Numbered from the stretch's first letter, positions 7,520 to 17,394 are shown. The stretch is DNA of 64,000 nucleotides from SIG565 sp045540055 (GCA_045540055.1 JAZQGO010000003.1:1-64000), one strand, 5' to 3'. Numbers and translations are program-made. The notes: a model not told the origin generated them from the sequence alone.

Positions 7520-9040
7520 GTGAAAAAGGTTATATTTATTAAAAACGCTCTTGTTATGACCGTAACCTCGCTTGTGCTTCGATTGCTTGGCGTTTTCTTT
7601 AAGGTCTGGCTTGCGGGACGCATCGGCAGTGAGGGTATCGGTTTGTATCAATTGGTGTTCTCGTTCTATGTTCTTGTTGCAACCTTTGCCACCGGCGGAA
7701 TCTCAACCGCCGTCACCCGTCTTGTTGCCGATGAACTGATTTTAGGACGCAAGAGCGGTGTTAAAAAGATAATGCGGCGTTCTTTTTCGCTAACGCTCAC
7801 AATAGCCGCGCTTTCGTGCGCCCTGATATTCGCTTTCGCCAGCCCAATAGCCAAGCATTTTATAGGCAATTCAGATGCCGCACTTTCACTTCGCACCCTA
7901 TGTTTCTCGTTGTTCTTTATGGGTGTATCATCTTGTATAAAGGGCTACTTTATCGCAAGGCGAAAAACTCTGCCGCCGAGCTCCGCCCAGATTTTTGAAC
8001 AGATTGTTCGTCTTATAACGGTATTTTTCCTCGTTTCACACCTCAACCAATACGGTATCGCTTACTCTTGCGCGGCCGTTTTACTCGGTGATACGGTTGC
8101 CGAAATGTTGTCCTGCGGCTACCTATACTTTTTTTACCGTAACGACAGCAACCGTCTTTTAAACTGCGGCGGTCGCTCCGCTCCGCCCTTTTCGGTTTTT
8201 TCAAAAATACTTCATATCGCAGGACCCATAACAAGCGGTAAATACATAAATTCGGGGCTTCGCACCCTTGAAAACATACTTGTGCCGAAAAAACTGGTAG
8301 AATTCGGCGCCGAAAACAGCAGTGCGCTATCCTTTTTCGGTATGATAAAAGGTATGGCGTTGCCTATACTCTTCTTCCCGTCTACCCTGCTTAATTCGAT
8401 AACCACTCTGCTGATACCCGAAATCAGCGAAGCCGCTGCAACCGATAACCGCCGCATTATAGCACGCCTGGTTTCGCAGGTAGTCAAAATCACCCTTCTT
8501 GTCGGGCTCATTTTCGGTATGATTTTTTATGTTTGCGGTGAGCATTTAGGTGAGCTGATTTACGGTGACCGCTCGGTTGGCACACTAATAAAATATCTCG
8601 CACCCTTAGTGCCGCTTATGTACCTTGACAGCATATCTGACGGCATATTAAAGGGACTTGACTTGCAGATGGTGACCTTTCGCCATTCGGTGCTTGATTC
8701 GTCAGCTCGCGTTGTACTTATATATTTACTCGTGCCTATTTACGGTCAAACGGGATTTCTCGGTATAATGTATTTCAGCAATATATTGACCTGCTTTCTC
8801 AATATGCACCGCCTTATAAAAGAGGCAAAAATCAAACTGCAGATTTTAAGCAACCTTATATTCCCCTGCGTTTATGCCGTAGGTGTAACACTTATAAGTG
8901 CCGCAACGTTTAGCACACTCAACCTTTCATCCCTTTTATATGTTGTTTTAGTAGGTGCTATATCAGTTCTTTTATACATTATCTTTTTATTTGTCAGCAA
9001 AACCGTCACAAAAGAAGAAATACAGGAGTTAATTCGCTAA
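7520..9040 (+). CDS. SpoVB-like polysaccharide/lipid II flippase (MOP superfamily)
   Basis: Multi-pass membrane protein of the MurJ/SpoVB/Wzx superfamily, likely moving undecaprenyl-linked precursors across the membrane during spore cortex or wall synthesis. The 506-aa product has about 14 hydrophobic segments. The N-terminal VLRLLGVFFKVWLAGRIGSEGIGLYQL is typical of SpoVB. The GTG at 7520 follows GGGTG at a spacing of about 5 nt; the upstream TTG at 7508 overlaps the ribosome site. Several SpoVB paralogues exist per clostridial genome, so assignment to spoVB itself is not certain. Confidence 0.85.
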   Translation: MKKVIFIKNALVMTVTSLVLRLLGVFFKVWLAGRIGSEGIGLYQLVFSFYVLVATFATGGISTAVTRLVADELILGRKSGVKKIMRRSFSLTLTIAALSCALIFAFASPIAKHFIGNSDAALSLRTLCFSLFFMGVSSCIKGYFIARRKTLPPSSAQIFEQIVRLITVFFLVSHLNQYGIAYSCAAVLLGDTVAEMLSCGYLYFFYRNDSNRLLNCGGRSAPPFSVFSKILHIAGPITSGKYINSGLRTLENILVPKKLVEFGAENSSALSFFGMIKGMALPILFFPSTLLNSITTLLIPEISEAAATDNRRIIARLVSQVVKITLLVGLIFGMIFYVCGEHLGELIYGDRSVGTLIKYLAPLVPLMYLDSISDGILKGLDLQMVTFRHSVLDSSARVVLIYLLVPIYGQTGFLGIMYFSNILTCFLNMHRLIKEAKIKLQILSNLIFPCVYAVGVTLISAATFSTLNLSSLLYVVLVGAISVLLYIIFLFVSKTVTKEEIQELIR

Positions 9041-9048
9041 CCCCTGTA

Positions 9049-9828
9049 TTATTTATCGGTTATTATTTTATTGTTTCGCTCGATTACCTCTTTGCCGCGC
9101 CACATATATGCACGTTCATTCATGTCCTCGCCCAAAAGGTACTCGTTTCGATAAGAATTTATAAACTCATCAATATAGGTGTTTTGCACATCTTTGTTAT
9201 GGGGACACACTTCGCTACAAATATCGCAACCCCAGACGCAACCGCTTTGTTTTATAAGCTCGACTTGTGTATCATTTAGCAGCTTTTTTTGCTGGTTTAC
9301 AGCCGATAGGCAGTGTTCTTTGCGCATATTGATAGGGCAGGCGGAAATGCATCGTCCACAATCCCGGCATTTTTCGCCGCCTTTATCGGCAACAACTCTT
9401 AAATTGGTCACAATCTCTCCCAAAAAAACATATGAACCGTATTTTTTGTTGATGATCAGTCCGTTCTTACCAAGAATCCCCAGTCCGCTATGGTGTGCCG
9501 CGGCAACCTCAGGTATGGGGGAGTTGTCCAAAAAAACCTCAAAACAGTTATTAGGGAAAGCTGCTTCCAGCATACCTTTAGCCGTTTCAAGCATTTCTTT
9601 ACAAACAATATGATAATCCTTTACGGCAGCATATCGGCTGATGTTTTTAGGCTTTTCCTTTTTTACTCGGTAAGGAAACGCCGCCATAATTATGCTTTTT
9701 GCGTTCTCGGGCAGTCGGGCTTTCGCACGGCAATCTAAAAGCCTTTGCGCCACAAATGAAAACTCGCAAACCGAGCACTCCTCTATGCCTGCCGACGCTA
9801 AAATTTCTTTGATTTTTTTCTTAATCAT
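9049..9828 (-). CDS. Short QueG-like epoxyqueuosine reductase / 4Fe-4S double-cluster protein
   Basis: QueG reduces epoxyqueuosine to queuosine in tRNA using cobalamin and two 4Fe-4S clusters. The 259-aa product has the N-terminal cobalamin-binding part (SIIMAAFPYRV, SRYAAVKDYH, FLDNSPIPEVAAAHHSGLGILGKN) and both cluster motifs: CRDCGRCISACP near residues 155-166 and CGCDICSEVCPHN-like WGCDICSEVCPHN near 200-212. Typical QueG is about 380 aa with a HEAT-repeat C-terminus, which is missing here, so this is the short form. The start lies 1 nt after the tadA stop, so translation is probably coupled. Confidence 0.82.
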   Translation of the reverse strand: MIKKKIKEILASAGIEECSVCEFSFVAQRLLDCRAKARLPENAKSIIMAAFPYRVKKEKPKNISRYAAVKDYHIVCKEMLETAKGMLEAAFPNNCFEVFLDNSPIPEVAAAHHSGLGILGKNGLIINKKYGSYVFLGEIVTNLRVVADKGGEKCRDCGRCISACPINMRKEHCLSAVNQQKKLLNDTQVELIKQSGCVWGCDICSEVCPHNKDVQNTYIDEFINSYRNEYLLGEDMNERAYMWRGKEVIERNNKIITDK

Positions 9829-9829
9829 T

Positions 9830-10273
9830 TTATTTACGCATATCCTTAAAGAACTCGGTCAGAAGGTCGCGGCACTCGTTTTCACTGATACCGCCGTAAA
9901 CCTCAGGCGTGTAGGCGTAGGGTATATTGGCAAAATTTGCAATGGAGCCCAGCGAGCCTGCCTTGGTGTCGTACGCACCAAATACAACCGTTTTAATTCG
10001 TGAATTTATAATCGCGCCGCTACACATAGGGCAAGGCTCAAGTGTAACATAAAGCTCGCAATCATCAAGTCGCCAGTCGCCAACCTCAGCGCAAGCGGCG
10101 TTTATAGCCTCTATTTCGGCATGCGCCAGTGCATTGTGAGTCTTCTCTCGTCTGTTTCGTCCCGTACCAATGACCTTACCGTCACGAACAATTACTGCAC
10201 CAACTGGTACTTCGCCGTCTTCACCCGCACGCCGAGCACGAATGAGCGCTAAATCCATAAATTTTCTATCCAT
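9830..10273 (-). CDS. tadA: tRNA-specific adenosine deaminase TadA
   Basis: Zinc deaminase converting A34 to inosine in tRNA-Arg(ACG); that tRNA is encoded at 21796-21872. The 147-aa product has the HAE motif (51-53) with the catalytic glutamate, and PCPMC (80-84) supplying the two zinc cysteines. The C-terminal TEFFKDMRK is family-typical. AGGTGAT lies before the ATG. It heads a two-gene operon with the QueG-like gene, so both products modify tRNA wobble bases. Confidence 0.95.
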   Translation of the reverse strand: MDRKFMDLALIRARRAGEDGEVPVGAVIVRDGKVIGTGRNRREKTHNALAHAEIEAINAACAEVGDWRLDDCELYVTLEPCPMCSGAIINSRIKTVVFGAYDTKAGSLGSIANFANIPYAYTPEVYGGISENECRDLLTEFFKDMRK

Positions 10274-10303
10274 AATATCACCTATTTAAATGTGAATAAA
10301 GTT

Positions 10304-10338
10304 AAAGGAGAAAAAATTGTTTGAATTTTTTCTCCTTT
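10304..10338 (-). terminator. Terminator-like hairpin downstream of the CPBP gene
   Basis: A perfect 15-bp stem at 10304-10318 and 10324-10338 (AAAGGAGAAAAAATT and its complement) with a 5-nt loop. The U-run after the stem on the minus strand is interrupted, so termination may be partial, with read-through into tadA. Confidence 0.65.
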
Positions 10339-10342
10339 TTCA

Positions 10343-11332
10343 TTATCTAAGCAAGAAACCAAATAAAACCGACACGATTATACACAAAATTACAGCGGGG
10401 GAAAGAACAAAATATAAAATTTTCTCCTTTTCACTGCTGAGTGTTTTTGCTTGTTCGATTTTCAGCGACTGTGAATCACGCTTTAAAAGCAACACCGTAC
10501 CCACAACCGAAACAATTACCAGCACTAAGACCAGTATCTGCTCGGCAATTTGTGTGGTCTCGCTTCCTAAAAACAATTCTGCATAGCTAAAACCAACCGA
10601 AAGGGCATTGTTAATCATATGCAGTACTACGGAAGTCCATATGGATTCGGTTTTTATAGCGGCAATTGCCAAAATAATACCAAATAAAAATGCGTAAGGT
10701 ATTTGGGTTATGCTTGCGTGCATCAAGCCGAAAATAAGTGATGAGCAAACAATGGCGAAGCCGTCACCGTAGCGGCGAAGCATTCCGAGTACAACACCTC
10801 TTATTGCAAACTCTTCAACAAATGAAGGCATAAGCACTACCGCAATTACTGTAATTATTATTCCCGGTATGTCGGTAGGGTAGGTGATATCTACATTAGG
10901 CACCGAAACACCTAAGGACATCAGAAATGCTATAAGCACATTCGCAACCGCCGATATTAAGAATCCGTAAGCCGATGCCGCCATAATAAACGGTAATGTA
11001 ATTTTTCTTTTTGGTGCGGCAAAACTTATGCTCTCGCCCGTTTTGATTTTTTCGGTCCTTGCCAGAATTAAGAAGGGCAACAGCAACATAAAAATCATCA
11101 TAACTGTTTGCAATAGCATATTTATAATAGGCTCGGCTATAAAGGCTTCAACACTTGAGATGGGAATGCCCATAAGGGTTGTCACAACCAATACCGGCAC
11201 AGACCAGAAAAACATTACTCCAAAAACGACAAGAAGCGTAACTCCTATCTTTAATGCCGATTTTTTTATTGCCTTTTTTTCTAAATTTTTGGGAGTTTTT
11301 ATTAATTCGCCATTATTTGTATTATCCTGCAA
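10343..11332 (-). CDS. CPBP family intramembrane glutamic endopeptidase
   Basis: CPBP (CAAX-protease/bacteriocin-processing, Abi) membrane protein. About eight hydrophobic segments are visible in 329 aa. Three conserved motifs are present: EEFAIRGVVLG (EExxxR), FGLMHASI (FxxxH) and HMINNALSV (HxxxN). The start is a TTG at 11332; AAGGAG lies inside the last gyrA codons 9 nt upstream, so it is likely translated from the gyrA transcript. Substrate unknown; members process peptides or confer bacteriocin immunity in some species. Confidence 0.85.
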   Translation of the reverse strand: MQDNTNNGELIKTPKNLEKKAIKKSALKIGVTLLVVFGVMFFWSVPVLVVTTLMGIPISSVEAFIAEPIINMLLQTVMMIFMLLLPFLILARTEKIKTGESISFAAPKRKITLPFIMAASAYGFLISAVANVLIAFLMSLGVSVPNVDITYPTDIPGIIITVIAVVLMPSFVEEFAIRGVVLGMLRRYGDGFAIVCSSLIFGLMHASITQIPYAFLFGIILAIAAIKTESIWTSVVLHMINNALSVGFSYAELFLGSETTQIAEQILVLVLVIVSVVGTVLLLKRDSQSLKIEQAKTLSSEKEKILYFVLSPAVILCIIVSVLFGFLLR

Positions 11333-11338
11333 CTATTT

Positions 11339-13870
11339 TTACTCCTTATCGTCGGTGGCTTCCTCTGCTGCATCTGCCTCGGGTGCTTCGGGAACAGTGT
11401 TTACCTCTTCTTCATCATGCTCTGCCTTAGCTACCGACAGAACCTTTGCACCCTGGCGGTTTCTAAGGTCGGTAATTCTTACGCCCTTTGAAGGACGGGC
11501 GAATACACTTATATCCTTAGCCGCAATTCTTATAATAACACCGTCAGATGAAATCATAATTACATCCTCGGTATCCTTAACCGCCATAACCGCCGCAACG
11601 TCACCGAACTTCTCGGTGCGGTAGTTAGTTGTACCGCCGCCGCCTCTTGTCTGGATGCGGTAGTTGCTTATGGGGCTTCTGCGTCCGTAACCCGTTTCGG
11701 TTACGGTAAGAAGAACGGTATCTTCATCGCAAACCGCCATAGATACTACTTCATCGTTTTTGGCGAGCTTGATTGAACGCACACCACGTGCCGTTCTACC
11801 CATAGGACGAACATCACTTTCCATAAAGCGAATGCTCTTACCCTTTTTAGTAGCAACCAAAAGCGACGATTCGCCGCGGGTGAGCGCTACAAAACGGAGC
11901 TCGTCGCCCTCATCGAGCGCCAATGCGATAATACCTGTCTTACGGGTGTTCTTAAAGTCGTCCATGCTTGTACGCTTAATAACGCCATCCTTGGTACCCA
12001 TACAGATGAACTGGTCGCCGTCGAGCTCGGGGCAGGGGAGAATCATTGAAATTTTTTCATCCGGCTGCAGCGGAACGATATTTACAACGTTCATACCCTT
12101 GGACGTCCTTGTGCCCTCGGGAATTTCGTATGCCTTTAATCTGTAAACACGGCCTATGTTTGTAAACATCATAATATAGTCGTGTGTTGAGCATACAAAC
12201 ATATTCTCGGTTATATCGTCGTCGCGAGTTGTAATACCTCTTACACCTCTGCCGCCGCGGTGCTGAACATTATATTCGTCAGCCGCAACACGCTTAATAT
12301 ATCCGTTAACTGTTTTGGTGATAACACATTCCTCTTCAGGAATAAGGTCCTCAATATCAACCTCGCCCGAAACCATTGTAATCTCGGTGCGTCGGTCGTC
12401 GGCATATTTATCCCTAAGATTTAGCGAGTCGGTCTTTACTATATCGAGTACGCGTCTGTGGTCGCCAAGGATTTCCTGACATTCCTTAATAAAGTCGTAC
12501 TTTTCCTGGAGTTCATCCTCTATCTTCTGCTTTTCAAGACCTGCAAGCTTTCCAAGCTGCATCTGTACAATAGCGGTGGTTTGAATATCATCAAATCCGA
12601 AACGCTCGGCAAGAGCATCCTTCGATTCGGGTATTGTCTTGCTTGAACGAATAATTGCAATAACCTCATCAATAAAATCTATGGCTTTTTTGAGCGCTTC
12701 GAGAATATGTGCGCGTTCCTGCGCCTTTTTCATATCAAAGCGAGTTCTGCGCTCGATAATCTCACACTGGAAATCAATGCTGTTTTGAAGCATTTCTTTA
12801 AGAGTAAGTATCTGAGGCTTGCCATTTACAATAGCAATAAGATTAGCACCAAAGGTTGTCTGCAATTCTGTATAAGAATAAAGCTTATTAAGTACAACCT
12901 GCGGGTTAGCGTCGCGCTTAATATCAACAACGATTCTAATACCACCGTCACGCTTTGACGAGTAGTCAACTACGTCATCAATGCCCTCAATTCGCTTTTC
13001 GCTCGCAAGGTCATAAATTTTCTTAACAAGGTCCTTCTTTTTAACCTTGTATGGAATCTCGGTAATTATAATTCTGAATTTACCGTTTTTGGTTTCCTCA
13101 ATTTCTGCCTTACCGCGAACTATAATTCTGCCTTTACCCGTGGCATAAGCGGCACGAATACCACTCATACCCATTATCATACCGCCGGTAGGGAAGTCGG
13201 GGCCCTTAATATATTCACAAAGCTCCGAAAGCTCTGCCTCGGGGTTGTCTATTAAATAGCACATACCGTCGATAATCTCACCCAGGTTATGCGGCGGAAT
13301 TTCGGTTGCCATACCAAAAGCAATACCGCTTGAGCCGTTTACGAGCAGCTGCGGAAAACGCACGGGCAAAACGGTGGGCTCTTTTAGACGGTCGTCATAG
13401 TTGGGTACAAAATCAACTGTATCCTTTTCAATATCATCGAGCATATTGAGAGAAAGTCTATTCATTTTTGACTCGGTATAACGATATGCCGCAGGGGGAT
13501 AACCGTCAATGTTACCAAAGTTACCGTGTCCGTCAATAAGGGGATAGCGAAGTGAGAAATCCTGCGCCATACGTACCATTGCATCGTAAACCGATGAGTC
13601 ACCGTGCGGATGGTAACGACCAAGAACCGAACCTACTGTATCGGCACACTTACGGTATGCCTTTTCTGGAGTAAGTCCGTTTTCGTACATTGTATAAAGA
13701 ATTCTGCGGTGAACAGGCTTTAAACCGTCTCTAACATCGGGGAGAGCTCGGCCTACAAGTACGCTCATACCATATTGCAGCATACTGTTTTTAACTTCGT
13801 CAACAATTTCTACCGGTAAAATGGTGGTTTCTTCATTTTCCGGCCAATAAACCTTTTCTTGCTTAGCCAT
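11339..13870 (-). CDS. gyrA: DNA gyrase subunit A
   Basis: Breakage-reunion subunit of gyrase, with GyrB introducing negative supercoils. 843 aa. The winged-helix domain carries HPHGDSSVYDAMVRMAQ, with the quinolone-determining residues Ser92 and Asp96 in the wild-type state. Catalytic Tyr131 is in PPAAYRYTE. The C-terminal beta-pinwheel contains a slightly divergent GyrA box, QHRGGRG, which supports GyrA rather than ParC. The product ends in an acidic tail (EAPEADAAEEATDDKE). GGAAAGGAGAG precedes the ATG. It lies 18 nt after gyrB in one operon. Confidence 0.97.
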   Translation of the reverse strand: MAKQEKVYWPENEETTILPVEIVDEVKNSMLQYGMSVLVGRALPDVRDGLKPVHRRILYTMYENGLTPEKAYRKCADTVGSVLGRYHPHGDSSVYDAMVRMAQDFSLRYPLIDGHGNFGNIDGYPPAAYRYTESKMNRLSLNMLDDIEKDTVDFVPNYDDRLKEPTVLPVRFPQLLVNGSSGIAFGMATEIPPHNLGEIIDGMCYLIDNPEAELSELCEYIKGPDFPTGGMIMGMSGIRAAYATGKGRIIVRGKAEIEETKNGKFRIIITEIPYKVKKKDLVKKIYDLASEKRIEGIDDVVDYSSKRDGGIRIVVDIKRDANPQVVLNKLYSYTELQTTFGANLIAIVNGKPQILTLKEMLQNSIDFQCEIIERRTRFDMKKAQERAHILEALKKAIDFIDEVIAIIRSSKTIPESKDALAERFGFDDIQTTAIVQMQLGKLAGLEKQKIEDELQEKYDFIKECQEILGDHRRVLDIVKTDSLNLRDKYADDRRTEITMVSGEVDIEDLIPEEECVITKTVNGYIKRVAADEYNVQHRGGRGVRGITTRDDDITENMFVCSTHDYIMMFTNIGRVYRLKAYEIPEGTRTSKGMNVVNIVPLQPDEKISMILPCPELDGDQFICMGTKDGVIKRTSMDDFKNTRKTGIIALALDEGDELRFVALTRGESSLLVATKKGKSIRFMESDVRPMGRTARGVRSIKLAKNDEVVSMAVCDEDTVLLTVTETGYGRRSPISNYRIQTRGGGGTTNYRTEKFGDVAAVMAVKDTEDVIMISSDGVIIRIAAKDISVFARPSKGVRITDLRNRQGAKVLSVAKAEHDEEEVNTVPEAPEADAAEEATDDKE

Positions 13871-13888
13871 TTTATTACTCTCCTTTCC

Positions 13889-15829
13889 TTAAATATCGAG
13901 GTCGGTAGCAAATACCGCATTTTCTTCAATGAACTGTTTTCTCGGCTCAACCTCTTCGCCCATAAGCATTGTGAAGGTTTCATCAGCGAGTGCCGCGTCA
14001 CTCATTGTAACTCTAAGCATTGTTCTAACTTCAGGGTTAAGTGTTGTTTCCCAAAGCTGTTCGGGGTCCATTTCACCAAGACCCTTATAGCGCTGTACGT
14101 CGGCTGTGCCGCCGAGCTCCTCTATATACTTCGCCTTTTCCTCATCTGTAAAAGCATCAAAATGCTTTTTACCCTTTGAAACTCTATAAAGGGGAGGCTG
14201 TGCCAAATAAATATGTCCCGTTTCAATAAGCTCGGGCATATAGCGGAAGAAGAAGGTGAGTAAAAGCGTTCTGATATGACTACCGTCGACGTCGGCATCG
14301 GCCATAATAACAATTTTGTCGTATCTTAATTTATTAATATCAAAATTCTCACCAATTCCCGTACCGAGTGCCACAATAACGGGTGTTAATTTATCGTTAC
14401 CGTAAACCTTATCATCCCTTGCCTTCTCAACGTTAAGCATCTTACCCCAAAGAGGCAGTATTGCCTGATAGGTTGAGTTTCGTCCCTCAACTGCGCTTCC
14501 ACCTGCCGAATCACCCTCGACGATAAATATTTCTGTCTTGGTCGGGTCATCCGAAATGCAGTCGGTAAGCTTTTCGGGCATACGGGTTTTACCGCCGATA
14601 CCTGCCTTGTTTCGAGAGGCATCTCTTGCTTTTTGCGCCGCCTCTCGTGCATTTGAAGCCGCAATAGCCTTTTCAATAACTATTTTGGCCTCGGCGGGAT
14701 GCTCCTCTAAATACTGATAAAGCTTATCATTAACTATATTTCTTACAAGTGTACCAATAGAGGTGTTACCGAGCTTTGCCTTGGTCTGACTTTCAAACTG
14801 TGCGTCCGAAAGCTTAACCGAAACAACGGCAACAAGACCCTCCATTATATCCTCACCCTTAAGGTTGTCCGAATCTACCTTAAGCTTTTTAAAATCGTGT
14901 GCATATTTGTTTACAACACGCGCAACTGTCTGGCGGAATGCCTGCTCGTGCGTACCACCGTCTATTGTATGGAGAGTGTTTGCAAACGACATAATCTTAT
15001 TATCGTATGCCGTCGACCAAATAAGTGCGATTTCTGCCGATTCATCCTGCTTTTCGCCGCTTAAATAGATAACCTCACTGTTGAGCTTTTCTTTTTTAAT
15101 ACCTTCAAGCAAGAATTCAACGTAAGAGCGTATACCGCCCTCATAATAAAACTCATCACTTTTAGGCTCAAACACATCGGTTCTTTTATCTGTAAGTGCA
15201 ATTCTGATGCCTGCATTTAAGAAGGATTGCTCGCGAAGGCGGGTGAGAAGTGTATCATAATCATAAACAGTTGTATCAGTAAATATTGTCGGGTCGGGCT
15301 TAAAGGTAACAACGGTACCTGTTTTGTCTGTATTTCCTATAATCTCAAGGTCGGTTACAATATTGCCCTTTTCATAACGCTGCTTATATACGTTTTTACC
15401 GTCACTAACCTCAACCTCAAGCCAAGAGGATAGAGCATTAACAACCGAAGCACCAACGCCGTGTAAACCACCCGATACCTTGTATCCGCCGCCGCCAAAT
15501 TTACCGCCTGCGTGAAGAATTGTAAATACAACGGTTACGGTAGGAATTCCCTTTTGAGGATTTATTCCCACAGGTATACCACGGCCGTTATCGGTTACCC
15601 TTACAATACCGTCATCTAATAATTCAACGGTGATTTTATCACAATATCCCGCTAAGGCTTCGTCGATAGAGTTATCCACAATTTCATATACTAAATGGTG
15701 TAATCCTCTCTCACCCGTTGAGCCTATGTACATACCGGGTCTTTTTCTTACTGCTTCAAGACCCTCAAGTACCTGTATGGAATTTTCATCATAATTACCT
15801 TGTACCGGCATATTTACATTTTCTTCCAT
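13889..15829 (-). CDS. gyrB: DNA gyrase subunit B
   Basis: ATPase subunit of gyrase. 646 aa. The GHKL domain has EIVDNSIDEALAG, VTDNGRGIPV and GGLHGVGASVVNALS; the TOPRIM domain has EGDSAGGSA and DADVDGSHIRTLLLTFF; the C-terminal tail has YKGLGEMDPEQLWETTLNP. The residue order PLWGKMLNVEKA shows Trp where many GyrB proteins have Arg. GGAG lies before the ATG. It is part of the origin cluster remB-gyrB-gyrA. Confidence 0.98.
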   Translation of the reverse strand: MEENVNMPVQGNYDENSIQVLEGLEAVRKRPGMYIGSTGERGLHHLVYEIVDNSIDEALAGYCDKITVELLDDGIVRVTDNGRGIPVGINPQKGIPTVTVVFTILHAGGKFGGGGYKVSGGLHGVGASVVNALSSWLEVEVSDGKNVYKQRYEKGNIVTDLEIIGNTDKTGTVVTFKPDPTIFTDTTVYDYDTLLTRLREQSFLNAGIRIALTDKRTDVFEPKSDEFYYEGGIRSYVEFLLEGIKKEKLNSEVIYLSGEKQDESAEIALIWSTAYDNKIMSFANTLHTIDGGTHEQAFRQTVARVVNKYAHDFKKLKVDSDNLKGEDIMEGLVAVVSVKLSDAQFESQTKAKLGNTSIGTLVRNIVNDKLYQYLEEHPAEAKIVIEKAIAASNAREAAQKARDASRNKAGIGGKTRMPEKLTDCISDDPTKTEIFIVEGDSAGGSAVEGRNSTYQAILPLWGKMLNVEKARDDKVYGNDKLTPVIVALGTGIGENFDINKLRYDKIVIMADADVDGSHIRTLLLTFFFRYMPELIETGHIYLAQPPLYRVSKGKKHFDAFTDEEKAKYIEELGGTADVQRYKGLGEMDPEQLWETTLNPEVRTMLRVTMSDAALADETFTMLMGEEVEPRKQFIEENAVFATDLDI

Positions 15830-15847
15830 GTTTTTTCTCCATTTCTT

Positions 15848-16117
15848 TTAATCGTTGGTTATTATTTGTTCGCTTCTCTTTAAAAGAGTTAAAGATGAAA
15901 GCTGTGAAATATATATTTTTTTACGTTTACTTTTTGGTTTTCCACAAACTATAAAGGATTTTGGCAATTCGTAGGATACAACAAGAACCTCGCCATTTTT
16001 TTCAGCAACATTGAGATATTTTCGCGTATGTCGGCTAACCGTAGCATTATCCATATCAAATATGCCTATTATATCCTCTTTTTTTACCAAGGTTTCCTGT
16101 CCTAAATGTATGTACAT
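15848..16117 (-). CDS. remB: Extracellular matrix regulator RemB-like (DUF370, YaaB)
   Basis: Small DUF370 protein of 89 aa in the position of Bacillus yaaB/remB between recF and gyrB. It starts MYIHLGQETLVKKEDIIGIFDMD, the typical RemB N-terminus. RemA/RemB proteins bind DNA and affect matrix and osmoregulatory genes in Bacillus; that role is only inferred here. Its ATG overlaps the recF stop (TAATG), indicating translational coupling. Confidence 0.88.
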   Translation of the reverse strand: MYIHLGQETLVKKEDIIGIFDMDNATVSRHTRKYLNVAEKNGEVLVVSYELPKSFIVCGKPKSKRKKIYISQLSSLTLLKRSEQIITND

Positions 16118-17181
16118 TAAAAAACTTCACCGTCTTTTACAATAAAAATTTTACCCTCTTTAAGATTTTCAAAATGTGAGCTTTCACAACAGGTTATAAA
16201 TACCTGCCAACCGTCAATATGATTTAAAATATATTCCTGCCGTCCCTTATCAAGCTCACTCATAACGTCATCTAAGAGGGCAACGGGTTGCTCGCCCGTA
16301 ATATCCTTAATAATTTGTGCTTCACTTAATTTTAAGGTAAGCGCAACACTTCGTTTTTGCCCTTGCGAGCCAAAATCGCGGCAATTAAGTGAATTTATTT
16401 TAAATAAAATATCATCTCTGTGCGGACCAACCGAGGTTACACCCCTTAAAATATCATCTTTTCGGGAATTTTTAATATTTTCTTTAAGCTTTCCTTCACT
16501 TGAAGAACAAATATATTCAATTTCTAAAATTTCTTTATTTCCGGAAATTCCTTCATATATTTTTGGTGCCGCTTTTTTTAATTTTTCTATATATTCTTTT
16601 CGGTATTTAATAATTTTTTCACCGTTTTCGGCTATTACTTCCTCATAATCTTCGAGTAAAAATTTAAGTGACGCATCTCTATAACAGTCTTTTAAAATAT
16701 TATTTCTCTGCATCACTGCACGATTATAATTTTTTAGTATTTCAATATAGTTAGGATAAATCTGTCCGACAGCTATATCTAAAAATTTTCTTCTGACAGA
16801 TGGTCCGTCAATAACTAAAGATAAATCTGACGGTGAAAAAATAATAGCATTGAATTTTCCCGCAATTTCTGCCGAGCTTTTAACCTTTTTATCGTTAAAA
16901 TAAAAATTCTTTTTTTCGTCGATTTGAATTTTTATTTCATTTTCAATACCTGCACTCACAAAACTAATATAAATTTCTGCTTTTTGCTTATTAAATGCAA
17001 TCATTTCACTTTCTTTTGCATTTCTAAAGCTTTTAGCACCTGTAAAAAGCCAGACGGCTTCAATTATATTTGTTTTTCCCTGTGCATTTTCACCGCAAAT
17101 TATATTTTTTTCTTTATGTGGAATAATACTTAATTCTTTTAAATTTCTAAAATTTTTAAAGGAAATACTTTTTATAATCAT
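16117..17181 (-). CDS. recF: DNA replication and repair protein RecF
   Basis: SMC-like ATPase that loads RecA at gaps with RecO/RecR. 354 aa. Walker A is GENAQGKTN (30-38), the ABC signature region is GSQGQKRSVALTLKL, and Walker B with D-loop is LLDDVMSELDKGRQ. The N-terminal KSISFKNFRNLKEL is characteristic. It lies directly after the S4-domain gene with no gap, in the canonical origin operon. Confidence 0.96.
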   Translation of the reverse strand: MIIKSISFKNFRNLKELSIIPHKEKNIICGENAQGKTNIIEAVWLFTGAKSFRNAKESEMIAFNKQKAEIYISFVSAGIENEIKIQIDEKKNFYFNDKKVKSSAEIAGKFNAIIFSPSDLSLVIDGPSVRRKFLDIAVGQIYPNYIEILKNYNRAVMQRNNILKDCYRDASLKFLLEDYEEVIAENGEKIIKYRKEYIEKLKKAAPKIYEGISGNKEILEIEYICSSSEGKLKENIKNSRKDDILRGVTSVGPHRDDILFKINSLNCRDFGSQGQKRSVALTLKLSEAQIIKDITGEQPVALLDDVMSELDKGRQEYILNHIDGWQVFITCCESSHFENLKEGKIFIVKDGEVF

Positions 17182-17394
17182 TTATTCAACAATAATTCCT
17201 TGATTTTCAAATTCTACTTTATCGTTTTTATAAATCTTTTTTCCTCTCATTAAGCAGATTTCGCCATTTACCTTAACCTCACCGTTTTGTATAACCATTT
17301 TTGCGTGGCCTCCGGTATAAACTAAACCTGCAAATTTTAAAAGAGAATCAAGGCGTATAAAATCTTCTTTAATCTTAATACTCTTAAAATTCAT
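17182..17394 (-). CDS. S4 domain RNA-binding protein (YaaA/RlbA-type)
   Basis: 70-aa protein that is essentially one S4 RNA-binding domain. The pattern FIRLDSLLKFAGLVYTGGHAK-VIQNGEVKVNGE matches the YaaA family found between dnaN and recF in Firmicutes, reported to affect ribosome assembly. The ATG overlaps the dnaN stop (TAATG) and recF starts immediately after its stop, so all three are coupled. Confidence 0.9.
   Translation of the reverse strand: MNFKSIKIKEDFIRLDSLLKFAGLVYTGGHAKMVIQNGEVKVNGEICLMRGKKIYKNDKVEFENQGIIVE

Noticed and set aside
15672..15680. Exact TTATCCACA DnaA box in gyrB
   Set aside because: It falls in the conserved gyrB codons for IVDNS, so the 9-mer is explained by coding constraint.
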